Positions 53,220 to 61,103 of a stretch of 64,000 bases of DNA are shown piece by piece. The position numbers were made by a program, and so were the translations under genes. Under the pieces are notes generated by a model, which was not told the origin of the DNA, searched no databases, and worked only from the letters and a program-made list of their open reading frames with translations. Positions within the stretch are counted from its first letter, which is position 1; every line of letters begins with the position of its first letter. This DNA is from Candidatus Rokuibacteriota bacterium (lineage in GTDB: Bacteria > Methylomirabilota > Methylomirabilia > Rokubacteriales > CSP1-6), in NCBI GenBank assembly GCA_003220435.1, contig QHSL01000081.1:1-64000 (forward strand). Reading direction: 5' to 3'.

Positions 53220-53961
53220 GGGGCTCTCCCGCAGCTTCGGGAGCCTCCTCGTCCTCGCGGGGCTCGACCTCGCTGTCGAGGCCGGCGGCATTCACGCGAT
53301 CATCGGCCCGAACGGCGCCGGGAAGACGACGTTCTTCAACCTGGTGACGGGCGCGCTCGCCCCGCGCGCAGGACGCCTTCGATTCGCCGGCGCCGACATC
53401 GGCCATCTCGCCGCGTACCGGCGGACGGCGCTCGGAATGTGTCGCACGTTCCAGAACATCCGGCTCTTCGGCTCCATGACCGCGCTCGACAACGTCCTGC
53501 TCGGGCTCCATTGCCGCACGCGTGGAGGGCTGCTGGCGCCGCTCCTCGGCGTTCCCTTCCGTCCGTCGCGGGGTGAGGTCGCCGCCTACGAGCGCGCGGC
53601 GGAGGTTCTCGAGCTGGTGGGACTCACGGCCAGAGCGCAGCGGCCGGCGGTGGAGCTGCCCTACGGCGAGCAGCGCCGCCTCGAGATCGCCCGTGCGCTG
53701 GCCAGCTCGCCTCGCCTGCTTCTTCTCGATGAGCCGTCGGCCGGGATGAACCCCCAGGAGACTCTCGAGCTGGAGGCGCTCATCGGGCAGGTCAATCGGC
53801 GCGGCGTGACGATCCTCCTGATCGAGCACAAGATGTCGCTCGTCATGAAGCTCTCGAGGATCGTGACGGTGCTGAACTTCGGCCAGAAGATCGCCGAGGG
53901 GCCACCCGCCCAGATCCAGCGAGACCCGCGCGTCATCGAGGCTTACCTTGGCGCTGAGTAG
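53194..53961 (+). CDS. livG: Liv-type ABC transporter ATPase (LivG)
   Basis: 255 residues from GTG 53194, overlapping livM. Walker A GPNGAGKTTFFNLVTG, ABC signature YGEQRRLEIARAL, Walker B LLLLDEPSAGMNP and switch His in LLIEHKM. The LivG form of signature (YGEQ rather than LSGGQ) is present. It couples ATP hydrolysis to transport with LivF. It is separated from livF by a 200-base gap filled by a large inverted repeat. Confidence 0.95.
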   Translation: MSEPLLAVEGLSRSFGSLLVLAGLDLAVEAGGIHAIIGPNGAGKTTFFNLVTGALAPRAGRLRFAGADIGHLAAYRRTALGMCRTFQNIRLFGSMTALDNVLLGLHCRTRGGLLAPLLGVPFRPSRGEVAAYERAAEVLELVGLTARAQRPAVELPYGEQRRLEIARALASSPRLLLLDEPSAGMNPQETLELEALIGQVNRRGVTILLIEHKMSLVMKLSRIVTVLNFGQKIAEGPPAQIQRDPRVIEAYLGAE

Positions 53962-53993
53962 CGCGCATAGTCCACTGGCTCGCACTCGGGAGG

Positions 53994-54137
53994 CGGGCGG
54001 GTCCTGTCATCGGGGTGTGCCCGGCCCGGCTGGCTCCGTCACCCGCTCGCCCGAATCGCAGCTCGTCGAGCTGCGGACGGGACGAGGGGGTCCCACTCCG
54101 CCCGCCGGGTCGGGCACACCCCGATGCCACCCGCCCG
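53994..54137. repeat. 144-bp near-perfect inverted repeat between livG and livF
   Basis: The two halves are symmetrical about 54065.5. Outer 9-base arms (53994-54002 and 54129-54137) are perfect. The main 23-base arms (54008-54030 and 54104-54126) have one mismatch that is a G-U pair in RNA. The central 8-bp stem CGCAGCTC-GTC-GAGCTGCG (54057-54075) is perfect, and partial pairing fills the space between. As RNA it would fold into one long hairpin covering most of the intergenic space. It is probably a mobile palindromic element or an mRNA processing/stability element. No ORF or terminal target duplication is seen. Confidence 0.85.
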
Positions 54138-54161
54138 GCTGCCCGGCGCGGCTGGTGAACG

Positions 54162-54887
54162 ATGCCGGATAGCTCGGCGCTGCTCGAAGTTCAGGATCTG
54201 CATGTGAGCTATGGACGGATCCGGGCCGTGCAGGGCGTCAGCATCGCCGTGCCCGACGCGGCGGTCGTGGCACTGATCGGCGCCAACGGCGCCGGCAAGT
54301 CGACGCTGCTCCGTGCGATCTCGGGCCTCATCCGCCCGCGCCGCGGCGTCATTCGCTTTCTCGGCGAGGATCTCGTCGGCCTGCCGGTCCACCAGGTCGT
54401 TCGTCGGCGCGTGGTCCACGTCCCCGAGGGCCGTGGGATGCTGGCCCGCATGAGCGTCCTCGAAAACCTCCGGCTCGGGGGCTTCGCGCACGGAGGCCGG
54501 ACGGACCTGGCGCCCGAGCTCGACCGGGTCTGGGCGCTCTTCCCGGTGCTGCGCGACCGCCGCGGTCAGCTGGCCGGAAGCCTCAGCGGGGGCGAACAGC
54601 AGATGCTCGCCATCGCCCGCGCCATGATGGCGCGCCCGCGGCTTCTCATGCTCGACGAGCCGTCGCTCGGCCTGGCCCCGCTTCTCGTGCGCGAGATCTT
54701 CCGGATCATCCCGCGGCTCACCGCGGCCGGCACGGCGGTGTTGCTCGTGGAGCAGAACGCGCGGATGGCGTTGCAGTGCGCGGCCCACGCGTACGTGCTC
54801 CAGACAGGGCGCGTCGTCCTGTCCGGGCGCGCGACCGACTTGCTCGCCGCGCCCGAGGTCCAGCGCGCGTACCTGGGCGCCGGCTGA
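54162..54887 (+). CDS. livF: Liv-type ABC transporter ATPase (LivF)
   Basis: 241 residues from ATG 54162. Walker A GANGAGKSTLLRAISG, signature LSGGEQQMLAIARAM, Walker B LLMLDEPSLGLAP and the switch region LLVEQNARMAL. It pairs with LivG. There is no canonical Shine-Dalgarno at the start. The long inverted repeat ends 24 bases upstream and may affect translation or message stability. Confidence 0.95.
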   Translation: MPDSSALLEVQDLHVSYGRIRAVQGVSIAVPDAAVVALIGANGAGKSTLLRAISGLIRPRRGVIRFLGEDLVGLPVHQVVRRRVVHVPEGRGMLARMSVLENLRLGGFAHGGRTDLAPELDRVWALFPVLRDRRGQLAGSLSGGEQQMLAIARAMMARPRLLMLDEPSLGLAPLLVREIFRIIPRLTAAGTAVLLVEQNARMALQCAAHAYVLQTGRVVLSGRATDLLAAPEVQRAYLGAG

Positions 54888-54895
54888 GCGAGCGA

Positions 54896-55780
54896 ATGGA
54901 GTTTCTCGCGTTTCTCGTCGTGGACGGCTTGCTGGTCGGGGCGATCTACGCCCTCGTCGCCCTGGCCTTCGTGGTCGTCTACAAGGCCTCCGGCATGATC
55001 AACTTCGCCGTCGGCGAATGGATGATGCTGGGGTCGCGGATGGTTGCTGCCGGGGTCCACGGGTTGGGGGTCGGCCTCGGTGGGGGGCTCGTATTCGCGT
55101 GCGTCGGCATGGTGGCGGTGGCGATGGCCTTCACCCGCGTCGTTCTGCGGCAGCTGTTCAGCCAGTCGTTGCTCACCCTGATCATGGTTACCATCGGACT
55201 GGGGATCTTCATGCGTGGCTCGGCAGCGCTCGTGTTCGCCGGCCTCCCCGGCGGGATCGCGCGGCCGCTCCCTCTCGAACCGCTCACCGTCCTCGGCGTG
55301 CCGGTCTCTGCGGAAAAGCTCGTCGCCGCCGCGATCGCCGGCGCGTGCATCGTCGCACTGAGCTGGTTCTTCCGCGGCAGCCGCACGGGGCTCGCGTTGC
55401 GGGCCATCGCCAACGACCAGCAGGTGGCCATGTCGGTCGGGATCGACCTCCATCGCCACTTCGCCATCACGTGGGGTCTGGTGGGCGTCCTCTCGGTCCT
55501 GGCGGGTACGTTGTGGAGCTTCGTGACGGGCGGCGGGTTCGGCGTCGAGCTGCTGGGGCTGAAGGTGTTTCCGATCGTGATCGTCGGCGGCCTCGACAGC
55601 TTCCCCGGCACCATTGTCGGGGCGTTCGCCATCGGTATCCTGGAATCCCTGACGGCAGGATACGTCGATCCCGTGGTCGGGGGCGGGTTCAGTCACGTCG
55701 CGTCCTACGTGGTGCTGATCGCCACGCTCTTCGTGCGCCCGTACGGGCTGTTCGGGCGGACGGAGATCGAACCCCGGTAG
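54896..55780 (+). CDS. Second Liv-type ABC transporter permease (LivH-like)
   Basis: 294 residues from ATG 54896, eight bases after livF. LivH pattern: FLVVDGLLVGAIYALVALAF, GMINFAVGEWMMLGS and a C-terminal FPIVIVGGLDSFPGTIVGA. Membrane protein with about eight helices. It is less close to the operon's first LivH than to other LivH families, and no LivM partner follows it in the window. It could replace LivH for another binding protein, or pair with LivM as an alternative permease; this is inference from position. Confidence 0.92.
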   Translation: MEFLAFLVVDGLLVGAIYALVALAFVVVYKASGMINFAVGEWMMLGSRMVAAGVHGLGVGLGGGLVFACVGMVAVAMAFTRVVLRQLFSQSLLTLIMVTIGLGIFMRGSAALVFAGLPGGIARPLPLEPLTVLGVPVSAEKLVAAAIAGACIVALSWFFRGSRTGLALRAIANDQQVAMSVGIDLHRHFAITWGLVGVLSVLAGTLWSFVTGGGFGVELLGLKVFPIVIVGGLDSFPGTIVGAFAIGILESLTAGYVDPVVGGGFSHVASYVVLIATLFVRPYGLFGRTEIEPR

Positions 55781-55818
55781 CCGCGAGCGAGCGCAAGATG
55801 TGACATCATGTGGAGCGT

Positions 55819-56802
55819 ATGACGCTCACCGCCGAGATCGTCAAGGCCAAGGCGCGGGAGCTCGGCGCCGACGGCGTCGGCATCGCCGACGCGGCCGTTC
55901 TCGACGCCCACCCGCCAGATCCGACGCATCCGCAGATTCCCAGGCGCATCTCTCCAGAAATCCGGAGCTGCGTCGCCTTCTTCAAGCGCATTCCCGCCGG
56001 CGCCTTCCGCGCGCGCGACAACGCGTGCATTCATCACGTGGATCAGCTCGTCCTGCGCGAGATGGATCGGGTCGGATATCGGATCGCGCGCTTCCTCGAG
56101 GCGCACGGCCACTGGGCGTTCCAGACGGCGGCGCAGGAGACCGTCTGGGAGATGAAGAACGCGAGCTACGGGTACCTCTCGACGCGCCACGTGGCAATCG
56201 AGGCCGGCCTCGGCACGATCGGCCTCGAGCTGAATCTCCTCACGAAGGAGGCGGGACCACGCTGCTACACGACCGTCGTCCTCACCGACGCCGTGCTCGA
56301 GCCCGACGGCAAGCTCAGCGAGCAGCTCTGCATCGGCGAGCCGTGCTCGCGCTGCCTCTACTCCTGCCCGCCTGACGCGGTCCAGCACTGGGGCCTCGAC
56401 AAGCGCCTCTGCGCGACCTTCGCCCAGGAATTCGGTTTCTCGACGATCGTCCGCGTCCTCGGCGCCCTCGTCCGCGGCGACGGAGCGCGGGAGAAGCTCG
56501 ACGCGCTCGGCGGTCACGAGTGGTTCGGGATCTGGCAGGGGCTCCTGCGCGTCGTGGGCGCCTTCGGCGACTGCCCGCGCTGCCTCGCGGTGTGTCCCGT
56601 GGGTGACGACTACAACCGGTTCCTCAAGGAGGCGCAGCGCGAGATCCCGGAGAAGACAGACGAGAAAGTCGCGCGGGCCCGCGAGCTGCTCGGGATCCGG
56701 CGGCGCGGCGAGCCGGTTCGCGGCATGACGGACGGGCGCATCCGCTGGATCGGCGAGGACGGCTATCGGCCCCACGCGCGGCGCACCGGCACGCCCGGGT
56801 GA
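55819..56802 (+). CDS. Double [4Fe-4S] protein, QueG/reductive-dehalogenase-like superfamily (copy 1)
   Basis: 327 residues from ATG 55819. Two ferredoxin-type cysteine clusters: GEPCSRCLYSCPPDAV and CPRCLAVCPVGDDY. The preceding domain has AIEAGLGTIGLELNLLTKEAGPR, the conserved glycine region of the epoxyqueuosine reductase superfamily. It lacks the HEAT-repeat tail of full QueG, so tRNA modification is not assured; many relatives are unassigned iron-sulfur oxidoreductases. It is followed by a paralogue whose GTG overlaps its stop. Confidence 0.82.
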   Translation: MTLTAEIVKAKARELGADGVGIADAAVLDAHPPDPTHPQIPRRISPEIRSCVAFFKRIPAGAFRARDNACIHHVDQLVLREMDRVGYRIARFLEAHGHWAFQTAAQETVWEMKNASYGYLSTRHVAIEAGLGTIGLELNLLTKEAGPRCYTTVVLTDAVLEPDGKLSEQLCIGEPCSRCLYSCPPDAVQHWGLDKRLCATFAQEFGFSTIVRVLGALVRGDGAREKLDALGGHEWFGIWQGLLRVVGAFGDCPRCLAVCPVGDDYNRFLKEAQREIPEKTDEKVARARELLGIRRRGEPVRGMTDGRIRWIGEDGYRPHARRTGTPG

Positions 56803-57764
56803 GCCTCACCGCCGCCGCAGTCAAAACGAAGGCCAAGGCGCTCGGCGCCGATCTGGTCGGCATCGCCCGCGGCGGCATGCTCGACCGCCACCCTCCCGAT
56901 CCGGCGCGGCCCCAGACGCCCGCGCGCATCACGCCGGTCGACTCGAAGTCCGTCATCGTGCTGGCGCGTCGTCTCCTGACCGGCATCAATCGGCTTCGCG
57001 GGCACGACGACCGGCACAAGCAGTACTCGACCGAGCTCGTGCTGACCGACCTCGAGGAGATCGAGCTCAAGCTCGTGTACTTTCTGGAGGACGAGGGCTT
57101 CCCGTCGATCACGGTGCCGCCCGTCCACTTCGATCCGCGCCACTACGACGCAACCGGCGACACGCGCGGCCCGCTCTCGCTCCCCCACGCCGCCGTCGAG
57201 GCCGGCCTCGGCACGCTCGGCCTGAATTTGATGCTGCTCACGCCGGAGTACGGGCCGCGCGTCATGCTCGGCGCGGTGCTGACGAGCGCCGAGCTCGAGC
57301 CCGACCAGGCGCTCGCGGCGCCGCTCTGTCTCGGCGAAACGTGCGGCCGCTGTCTGCTCGCCTGCCCCGCCGACGCGATCGGTCAGTGGACACTCGACAA
57401 AGCGCGCTGCGCTCCCCTCGCGTCGCCCTACGGCTTCACGTACCTGATGGGGCACGTCGAGCGCATGATGAAGGCGCCGCGCGAGGAGCAGCTCCAGCTC
57501 CTGAAGTCGAAGGAGTCGTTCATGAGCTGGCAGTCGATCCTGCGCGGTGTGGGCGTCTACTCGGGTTGCACGCGCTGCGTCGACGTGTGTCCGGTCGGCC
57601 ACGACTACGAGGCGCACCTGAAGGACGCCCAGGACGAGATCGCCGAGCGCACGCCCGAGAAGGAAGCGCGCCTGGCGGCGATGGCGCGCCGGCGCGAGTC
57701 AGGCGACCGCGGTCCGCACTACGCGCGCTCGGCGCGCTGGATCGAAGGGCCCGTGGACGGCTAG
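56799..57764 (+). CDS. Double [4Fe-4S] protein, QueG/reductive-dehalogenase-like superfamily (copy 2)
   Basis: 321 residues; GTG 56799 overlaps the previous TGA (GTGA). Same architecture as copy 1: AVEAGLGTLGLNLMLLTPEYGPR, then GETCGRCLLACPADAI and CTRCVDVCPVGHDY. The two copies have clearly diverged, which fits a heteromeric pair or a subfunctionalised duplicate. No cobalamin-binding signature is obvious to me. Function unknown beyond electron transfer and probable reductive chemistry. Confidence 0.82.
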   Translation: MSLTAAAVKTKAKALGADLVGIARGGMLDRHPPDPARPQTPARITPVDSKSVIVLARRLLTGINRLRGHDDRHKQYSTELVLTDLEEIELKLVYFLEDEGFPSITVPPVHFDPRHYDATGDTRGPLSLPHAAVEAGLGTLGLNLMLLTPEYGPRVMLGAVLTSAELEPDQALAAPLCLGETCGRCLLACPADAIGQWTLDKARCAPLASPYGFTYLMGHVERMMKAPREEQLQLLKSKESFMSWQSILRGVGVYSGCTRCVDVCPVGHDYEAHLKDAQDEIAERTPEKEARLAAMARRRESGDRGPHYARSARWIEGPVDG

Positions 57765-57799
57765 CGCCGGCGACAGGCTAGCGTATCGAGTCACCGACG

Positions 57800-57828
57800 C
57801 TGATCGTGTCCAAACCGCATGCTACGAT
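57800..57828 (+). promoter_or_regulatory. Promoter of the retropepsin-like gene
   Basis: CTGATC (57800-57805), a 17-base spacer and TACGAT (57823-57828). The ATG at 57819 lies inside this promoter, so the next in-frame ATG (57840), 11 bases after the -10, is the likely start. Confidence 0.45.
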
Positions 57829-57839
57829 CGACGCTGGCG

Positions 57840-58235
57840 ATGGGCGTGACACACGTCTCCGGGAAGGTGAGCCTCCAGGGTCGGCGTCGTCGGCCGGTCT
57901 CGGTCCGATTCCTCGTTGATACCGGCGCGGTGTTCACCGTGCTCCCGGAAGAGGTCTGGCGCGCCCTCGCGCTCAAGGGCGACCGTGTCGCCGAGTTCAC
58001 GCTGGCCGACGGCACGATCATTCGGCGGCCGGTGTCCGAGTGCCGCGTTCAGGTTGAAGGGCGAGTCGCGACCTCGCCGGTCGTGCTGGGCGGCCCCGAC
58101 GACGCGCCGTTGCTCGGCGCGGTGACGCTCGAGACGCTCGGTCTCATGGTGAATCCGCTCACCCGTGAGCTCTCGCCGATGCGCCTGATGCTGGCGGGCG
58201 TCCTTGCCCGAGAATGGTCTCCCGCCGGCACCTGA
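57840..58235 (+). CDS. Retropepsin-like aspartic protease (clan AA)
   Basis: 131 residues from ATG 57840. FLVDTGAVFTVLPEEVW carries the catalytic Asp in DTG, and LLGAVTLETLGLMVN is the flap-end hydrophobic-glycine motif of the fold. One domain only, so a homodimer is expected. No signal peptide is seen, so it is likely cytosolic; such small retropepsins are common in soil bacteria and their substrates are unknown. An upstream ATG at 57819 would add 7 residues but overlaps the promoter. Confidence 0.85.
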   Translation: MGVTHVSGKVSLQGRRRRPVSVRFLVDTGAVFTVLPEEVWRALALKGDRVAEFTLADGTIIRRPVSECRVQVEGRVATSPVVLGGPDDAPLLGAVTLETLGLMVNPLTRELSPMRLMLAGVLAREWSPAGT

Positions 58236-58362
58236 ATGACACAACCAAGTGCAGGTGTGGCACCTCGTCATTCCGATGGTCCGGAACCCTGCGACACGGT
58301 TGAACTTGCTCTGGCGCCCCTTTTGCACTCTCTGCCGATAATTCATGCAGAGGAGGCGCCGC

Positions 58363-58797
58363 ATGCGAGCCCGCTTGCCCGTCATCGTGCTTACCCTGGT
58401 AGTCAGCAGTCTTTCGATCGCCGCGGCAAACGCTGGAGACGTGAATGTCGGGATCAGCGTCGGCATACCGGCGCCGCCCCCGATCGTCATGGCGGCACCG
58501 CCGCCGGTGGTCGTCGTGCCCGAGGCCACCGTCTACTACGTCCCCAACGCGACCTTCAATCTCTTCGTCTACAGCGGCCGCTACTACGCCTTCCATAACG
58601 GCGCGTGGTTCTACGCGACGACCCACAGCGGCCCGTGGATCTTCATCGCGACGGAGCAGGTGCCAAGGCCGGTGGTGGCGGTGCCGGTGACGTATTACAA
58701 GATCCCGCCCGGCCACGCCAAGAAGACGGGGAATTCGGGACATGAGTCCGGCGGCGGTGGGTGTCCCCCCGGGCTGGCGAAGCAGGGTCGCTGCTAG
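58363..58797 (+). CDS. Small exported protein of unknown function
   Basis: 144 residues from ATG 58363, with AGGAGG (58351-58356) six bases before it. Signal peptide MRARLPVIVLTLVVSSLSIA (cleavage near ANAGD). The mature part has a proline-rich stretch (IPAPPPIVMAAPPPVVVVP) and an aromatic section (YYAFHNGAWFYATTHSGPWI) that recalls YXWGXW or DUF3300-like envelope proteins. The C-terminus has GGGGCPPGLAKQGRC. Possibly a periplasmic or outer-membrane stress protein. Not identified further. Confidence 0.8.
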   Translation: MRARLPVIVLTLVVSSLSIAAANAGDVNVGISVGIPAPPPIVMAAPPPVVVVPEATVYYVPNATFNLFVYSGRYYAFHNGAWFYATTHSGPWIFIATEQVPRPVVAVPVTYYKIPPGHAKKTGNSGHESGGGGCPPGLAKQGRC

Positions 58798-58816
58798 ACG
58801 ACATCTCGGGTCGTGC

Positions 58817-59452
58817 TCACCCGAACGGGTCGTCGTCCGGCAACTCGTGCCAGACGTACTCCATGTTGCGTGCCGCGGTGAGCGCCATCTCGCGGCCGTG
58901 CAGGCGGGCCACGAGGCTCAGCGCCATATCGATTCCCGCCGAGACGCCCGAGGACGTCAACACGTCGCCATCGTCGACCCAGCGCGCCTTCCGCTTCCAG
59001 AGCACGCGCGGCCCCTGCTGGACCACCCAGTCCCACGCGATCTTGTTGGACGTCGCCGGCCGGCCATCCAGGAGGCCCGTCCTGGCGAGCAGCGCCGAGC
59101 CCGTGCAGACGGTCGTGGTGATCCGCGCCCGGCGGCTGGCCTGGGCGAGCCGCTCGAGGAACGGCTGGTCGGCAACGGCCGCGCGAGTGCCGAACCCACC
59201 GGGAATCAGGAGGATGTCGTAGTCCGGGGCCTTCTCGAAGCTCCACTCCGCCCAGGTCGCTGGCCCCTCGCCCGCCTTCGCCCGCCCCGCTTCGGCGGCC
59301 ATCGAGAAGATCTCGAAGAGCGGCTGACGCTTCCCGTCGGGGCCGACGATACGGCTGGAGGCGAACGCCTGGACCGGGCCGTACACGTCGAGCACCGTGA
59401 AGCCTTCGAAGAGGGCGACGGCGACACGACGGATCAGTGGTGTCTCGGTCAT
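58817..59452 (-). CDS. DJ-1/PfpI superfamily protein (ThiJ-type)
   Basis: 211 residues from ATG 59452 (MTETPLIRRVAVALFEGFTV); the longer open frame upstream lies inside the next gene. The nucleophile elbow is in TTVCTGSALLARTGLL (Cys), and the glutamate motif is in FEGFTVLDVYGP. Family members act as isonitrile hydratase-like enzymes, glyoxalases or regulators; a class I amidotransferase-like fold is certain, the reaction is not. The ATG overlaps the stop of the SnoaL-like gene upstream, so the two are coupled. Confidence 0.9.
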   Translation of the reverse strand: MTETPLIRRVAVALFEGFTVLDVYGPVQAFASSRIVGPDGKRQPLFEIFSMAAEAGRAKAGEGPATWAEWSFEKAPDYDILLIPGGFGTRAAVADQPFLERLAQASRRARITTTVCTGSALLARTGLLDGRPATSNKIAWDWVVQQGPRVLWKRKARWVDDGDVLTSSGVSAGIDMALSLVARLHGREMALTAARNMEYVWHELPDDDPFG

Positions 59453-59835
59453 GACGTCTCTCCGAGCAGCGGGACCTTCGCCTTCGCGTAGGTGAGCTTC
59501 TCCGTGATGCGGCCGTTCTCGACGTGCAGGATGTCGAGCCCCCGCCAGGCCGCCGGGCCGCGCTTCGTCTCGAGCGTGCAGCGCCAACGGATCAGCGCCT
59601 TGCCGGCGGCCGCGTCGACGAACAGATCCTCGGTGTTGAAGCGCAGCTTGCCGTAGTCGCCGCGGAACTGCGGCACGAACGCGGCGCGGATGGCCGCCGC
59701 CCCGCGGTTGACGGTCCCGTTGAACTCGTCGTAGACCGCGTCGTCGGACATGAACGACATCACGCCGTCGAGGTCGTCCCGGTTGAAGGCGTCGGTGAAG
59801 TCGATCACGAGCTTCGCGAGCTTCTCTCGGTCCAT
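59449..59835 (-). CDS. SnoaL-like / NTF2-fold protein
   Basis: 128 residues from ATG 59835, with AAGGAG nearby. It opens DREKLAKLVIDFTDAFNRDD and continues with GVMSFMSDDAVYDEFNGT and IRWRCTLETKRGPAAWRGLD, the pattern of SnoaL-like polyketide-cyclase-fold proteins. Such domains act as isomerases, dehydratases or binding modules. The stop overlaps the ATG of the DJ-1 gene, suggesting a joint pathway. No catalytic residues are certain. Confidence 0.85.
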   Translation of the reverse strand: MDREKLAKLVIDFTDAFNRDDLDGVMSFMSDDAVYDEFNGTVNRGAAAIRAAFVPQFRGDYGKLRFNTEDLFVDAAAGKALIRWRCTLETKRGPAAWRGLDILHVENGRITEKLTYAKAKVPLLGETS

Positions 59836-59854
59836 GCGAGCGCTCCTTTGTTCA

Positions 59855-59906
59855 TAGCCGCGCCTCGGCCGGCGGGGCCCCAGCCCCGCGACGGCCTGCG
59901 GCGCGC
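59855..59906. repeat. Dispersed intergenic repeat, copy 2
   Basis: Nearly identical to 44821-44871 over about 50 bases, with the same internal GCGGGGC-CCCA-GCCCCGC hairpin (59872-59889). It lies between the enolase-superfamily gene and the SnoaL-like gene, both on the minus strand. Confidence 0.75.
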
Positions 59907-59911
59907 CCATC

Positions 59912-61084
59912 CTATCCCGGCCACGCGTACTTCTTGGCCGCCTTCTCGTTGAGCTCGGTGCCCCAGCCGGGCGCGGTCGGGATCTTCATCCGGCCGTCCT
60001 TGATCTCCGGCAGCGCCGTGAACAGCTCGTCGCGGTACGGCGTCTGCTCCGGGTCGCTCTCCATGATCCGCACGTTGGAGACCGAGGCGCAGAGGTTGAG
60101 GCTCTGGAAGGTGCTGAGGTGGCCGTTGTAGTTGTGGGGGGCGATGTTCAGCTCGTAGGTCTCGGCCAGGTCGGCCACTTTCTTGGCCGCCGAGAAGCCC
60201 TGCCACTGGACGTCCACCTTCACCACGTCCATCGCGTGCAGCTCGAAGTACGGCCGATACTGGCGCATCGTCTGGAGCTGCTCGCCCGAGCAGATCGGCG
60301 CGCGCACCGATGCCTTGAGCTGCGCCAGCGCGTGCGGGTCCTGGTTGTCGATCTCGAGCCAGAAGAGGTCGTACGGCTCGAGGGCGCGGCCCACGCGGAT
60401 CGCCTCGCTCGGCTTGAAGTTCACGTTGATGTCGAGGCAGATGCCGATCTCGGGGCCGACCGCCGCGCGCATGGCGGAGATCTGCGCCACCGCCTGGTTC
60501 ACGATGTCGCGCGTCGCCACCTGGTCGTGCGGGCCGAGCCGGCCCTGCGAGATCGCGCGCGCCGGATCCCCCGGCCAGATGATGTTGGTCTTGAACGCCG
60601 TGTAGCCGCGCGCCGGCGCCTCCTTCGCCGCGTCCGCCAAATCTTGTAAACTCCGCAACGGCTTCACCCCGAAGAGCTTCCAGTTGTTCGCCCGGTAGGT
60701 CGCGAGGTGAGACCAGTAGACCCACTGGCTCTCGCGGTGCGGCCCGCCCATCAGCTTGTAGACCGGCACGTTCAGCGCCTTGCCGGCGAGATCCCACAGC
60801 GCCAGCTCGATGCCGGCAATCGCCTGCTGGGTCGCGCCGTACGGCGCCTGGCGGACGGCCCGATAGAGATCCAGGTAGTGCTTCTCGACCGCGGTCGGAT
60901 CCTTGCCGATCAGACGCTCGCCGAGGTCCTTCACGAGACCCACCAGCCCGTGGCTCAGGCCGTCCGAGCCGAACTCGCTGTAGCCCGTCGGCCCGGCATC
61001 GGTGCGGATCGCGCAGAAGTGCCACGCCCGCGGGGGCGTGAAGCCGTTGGACACCACGAACGTTTCCACTCCGGTGATCTTCAT
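59912..61084 (-). CDS. Enolase-superfamily (mandelate racemase/galactonate dehydratase type) protein
   Basis: 390 residues from ATG 61084, preceded by GAGGAGAGG. Metal ligand positions are visible as LDINVNF (Asp), FWLEIDNQDP (Glu) and ICSGEQLQT (Glu), with a C-terminal IAPHNYNGHLS (His). Acid sugar dehydratases of this group keep this ligand series. The N-terminal capping domain is present (GYSEFGSDG). It probably dehydrates or epimerises a sugar acid or related carboxylate. The reaction is not assigned. Usual family length. Confidence 0.9.
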   Translation of the reverse strand: MKITGVETFVVSNGFTPPRAWHFCAIRTDAGPTGYSEFGSDGLSHGLVGLVKDLGERLIGKDPTAVEKHYLDLYRAVRQAPYGATQQAIAGIELALWDLAGKALNVPVYKLMGGPHRESQWVYWSHLATYRANNWKLFGVKPLRSLQDLADAAKEAPARGYTAFKTNIIWPGDPARAISQGRLGPHDQVATRDIVNQAVAQISAMRAAVGPEIGICLDINVNFKPSEAIRVGRALEPYDLFWLEIDNQDPHALAQLKASVRAPICSGEQLQTMRQYRPYFELHAMDVVKVDVQWQGFSAAKKVADLAETYELNIAPHNYNGHLSTFQSLNLCASVSNVRIMESDPEQTPYRDELFTALPEIKDGRMKIPTAPGWGTELNEKAAKKYAWPG

Positions 61085-61103
61085 GGCCTCTCCTCGCTCT
61101 CGT

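Noticed and set aside
57819-57839. Earlier ATG for the retropepsin-like gene
   Set aside because: It falls within a likely -10/-35 region and adds residues that do not match the family.
58817-59587. Extended DJ-1 ORF
   Set aside because: Extension beyond ATG 59452 overlaps the SnoaL-like gene and is not similar to family members.
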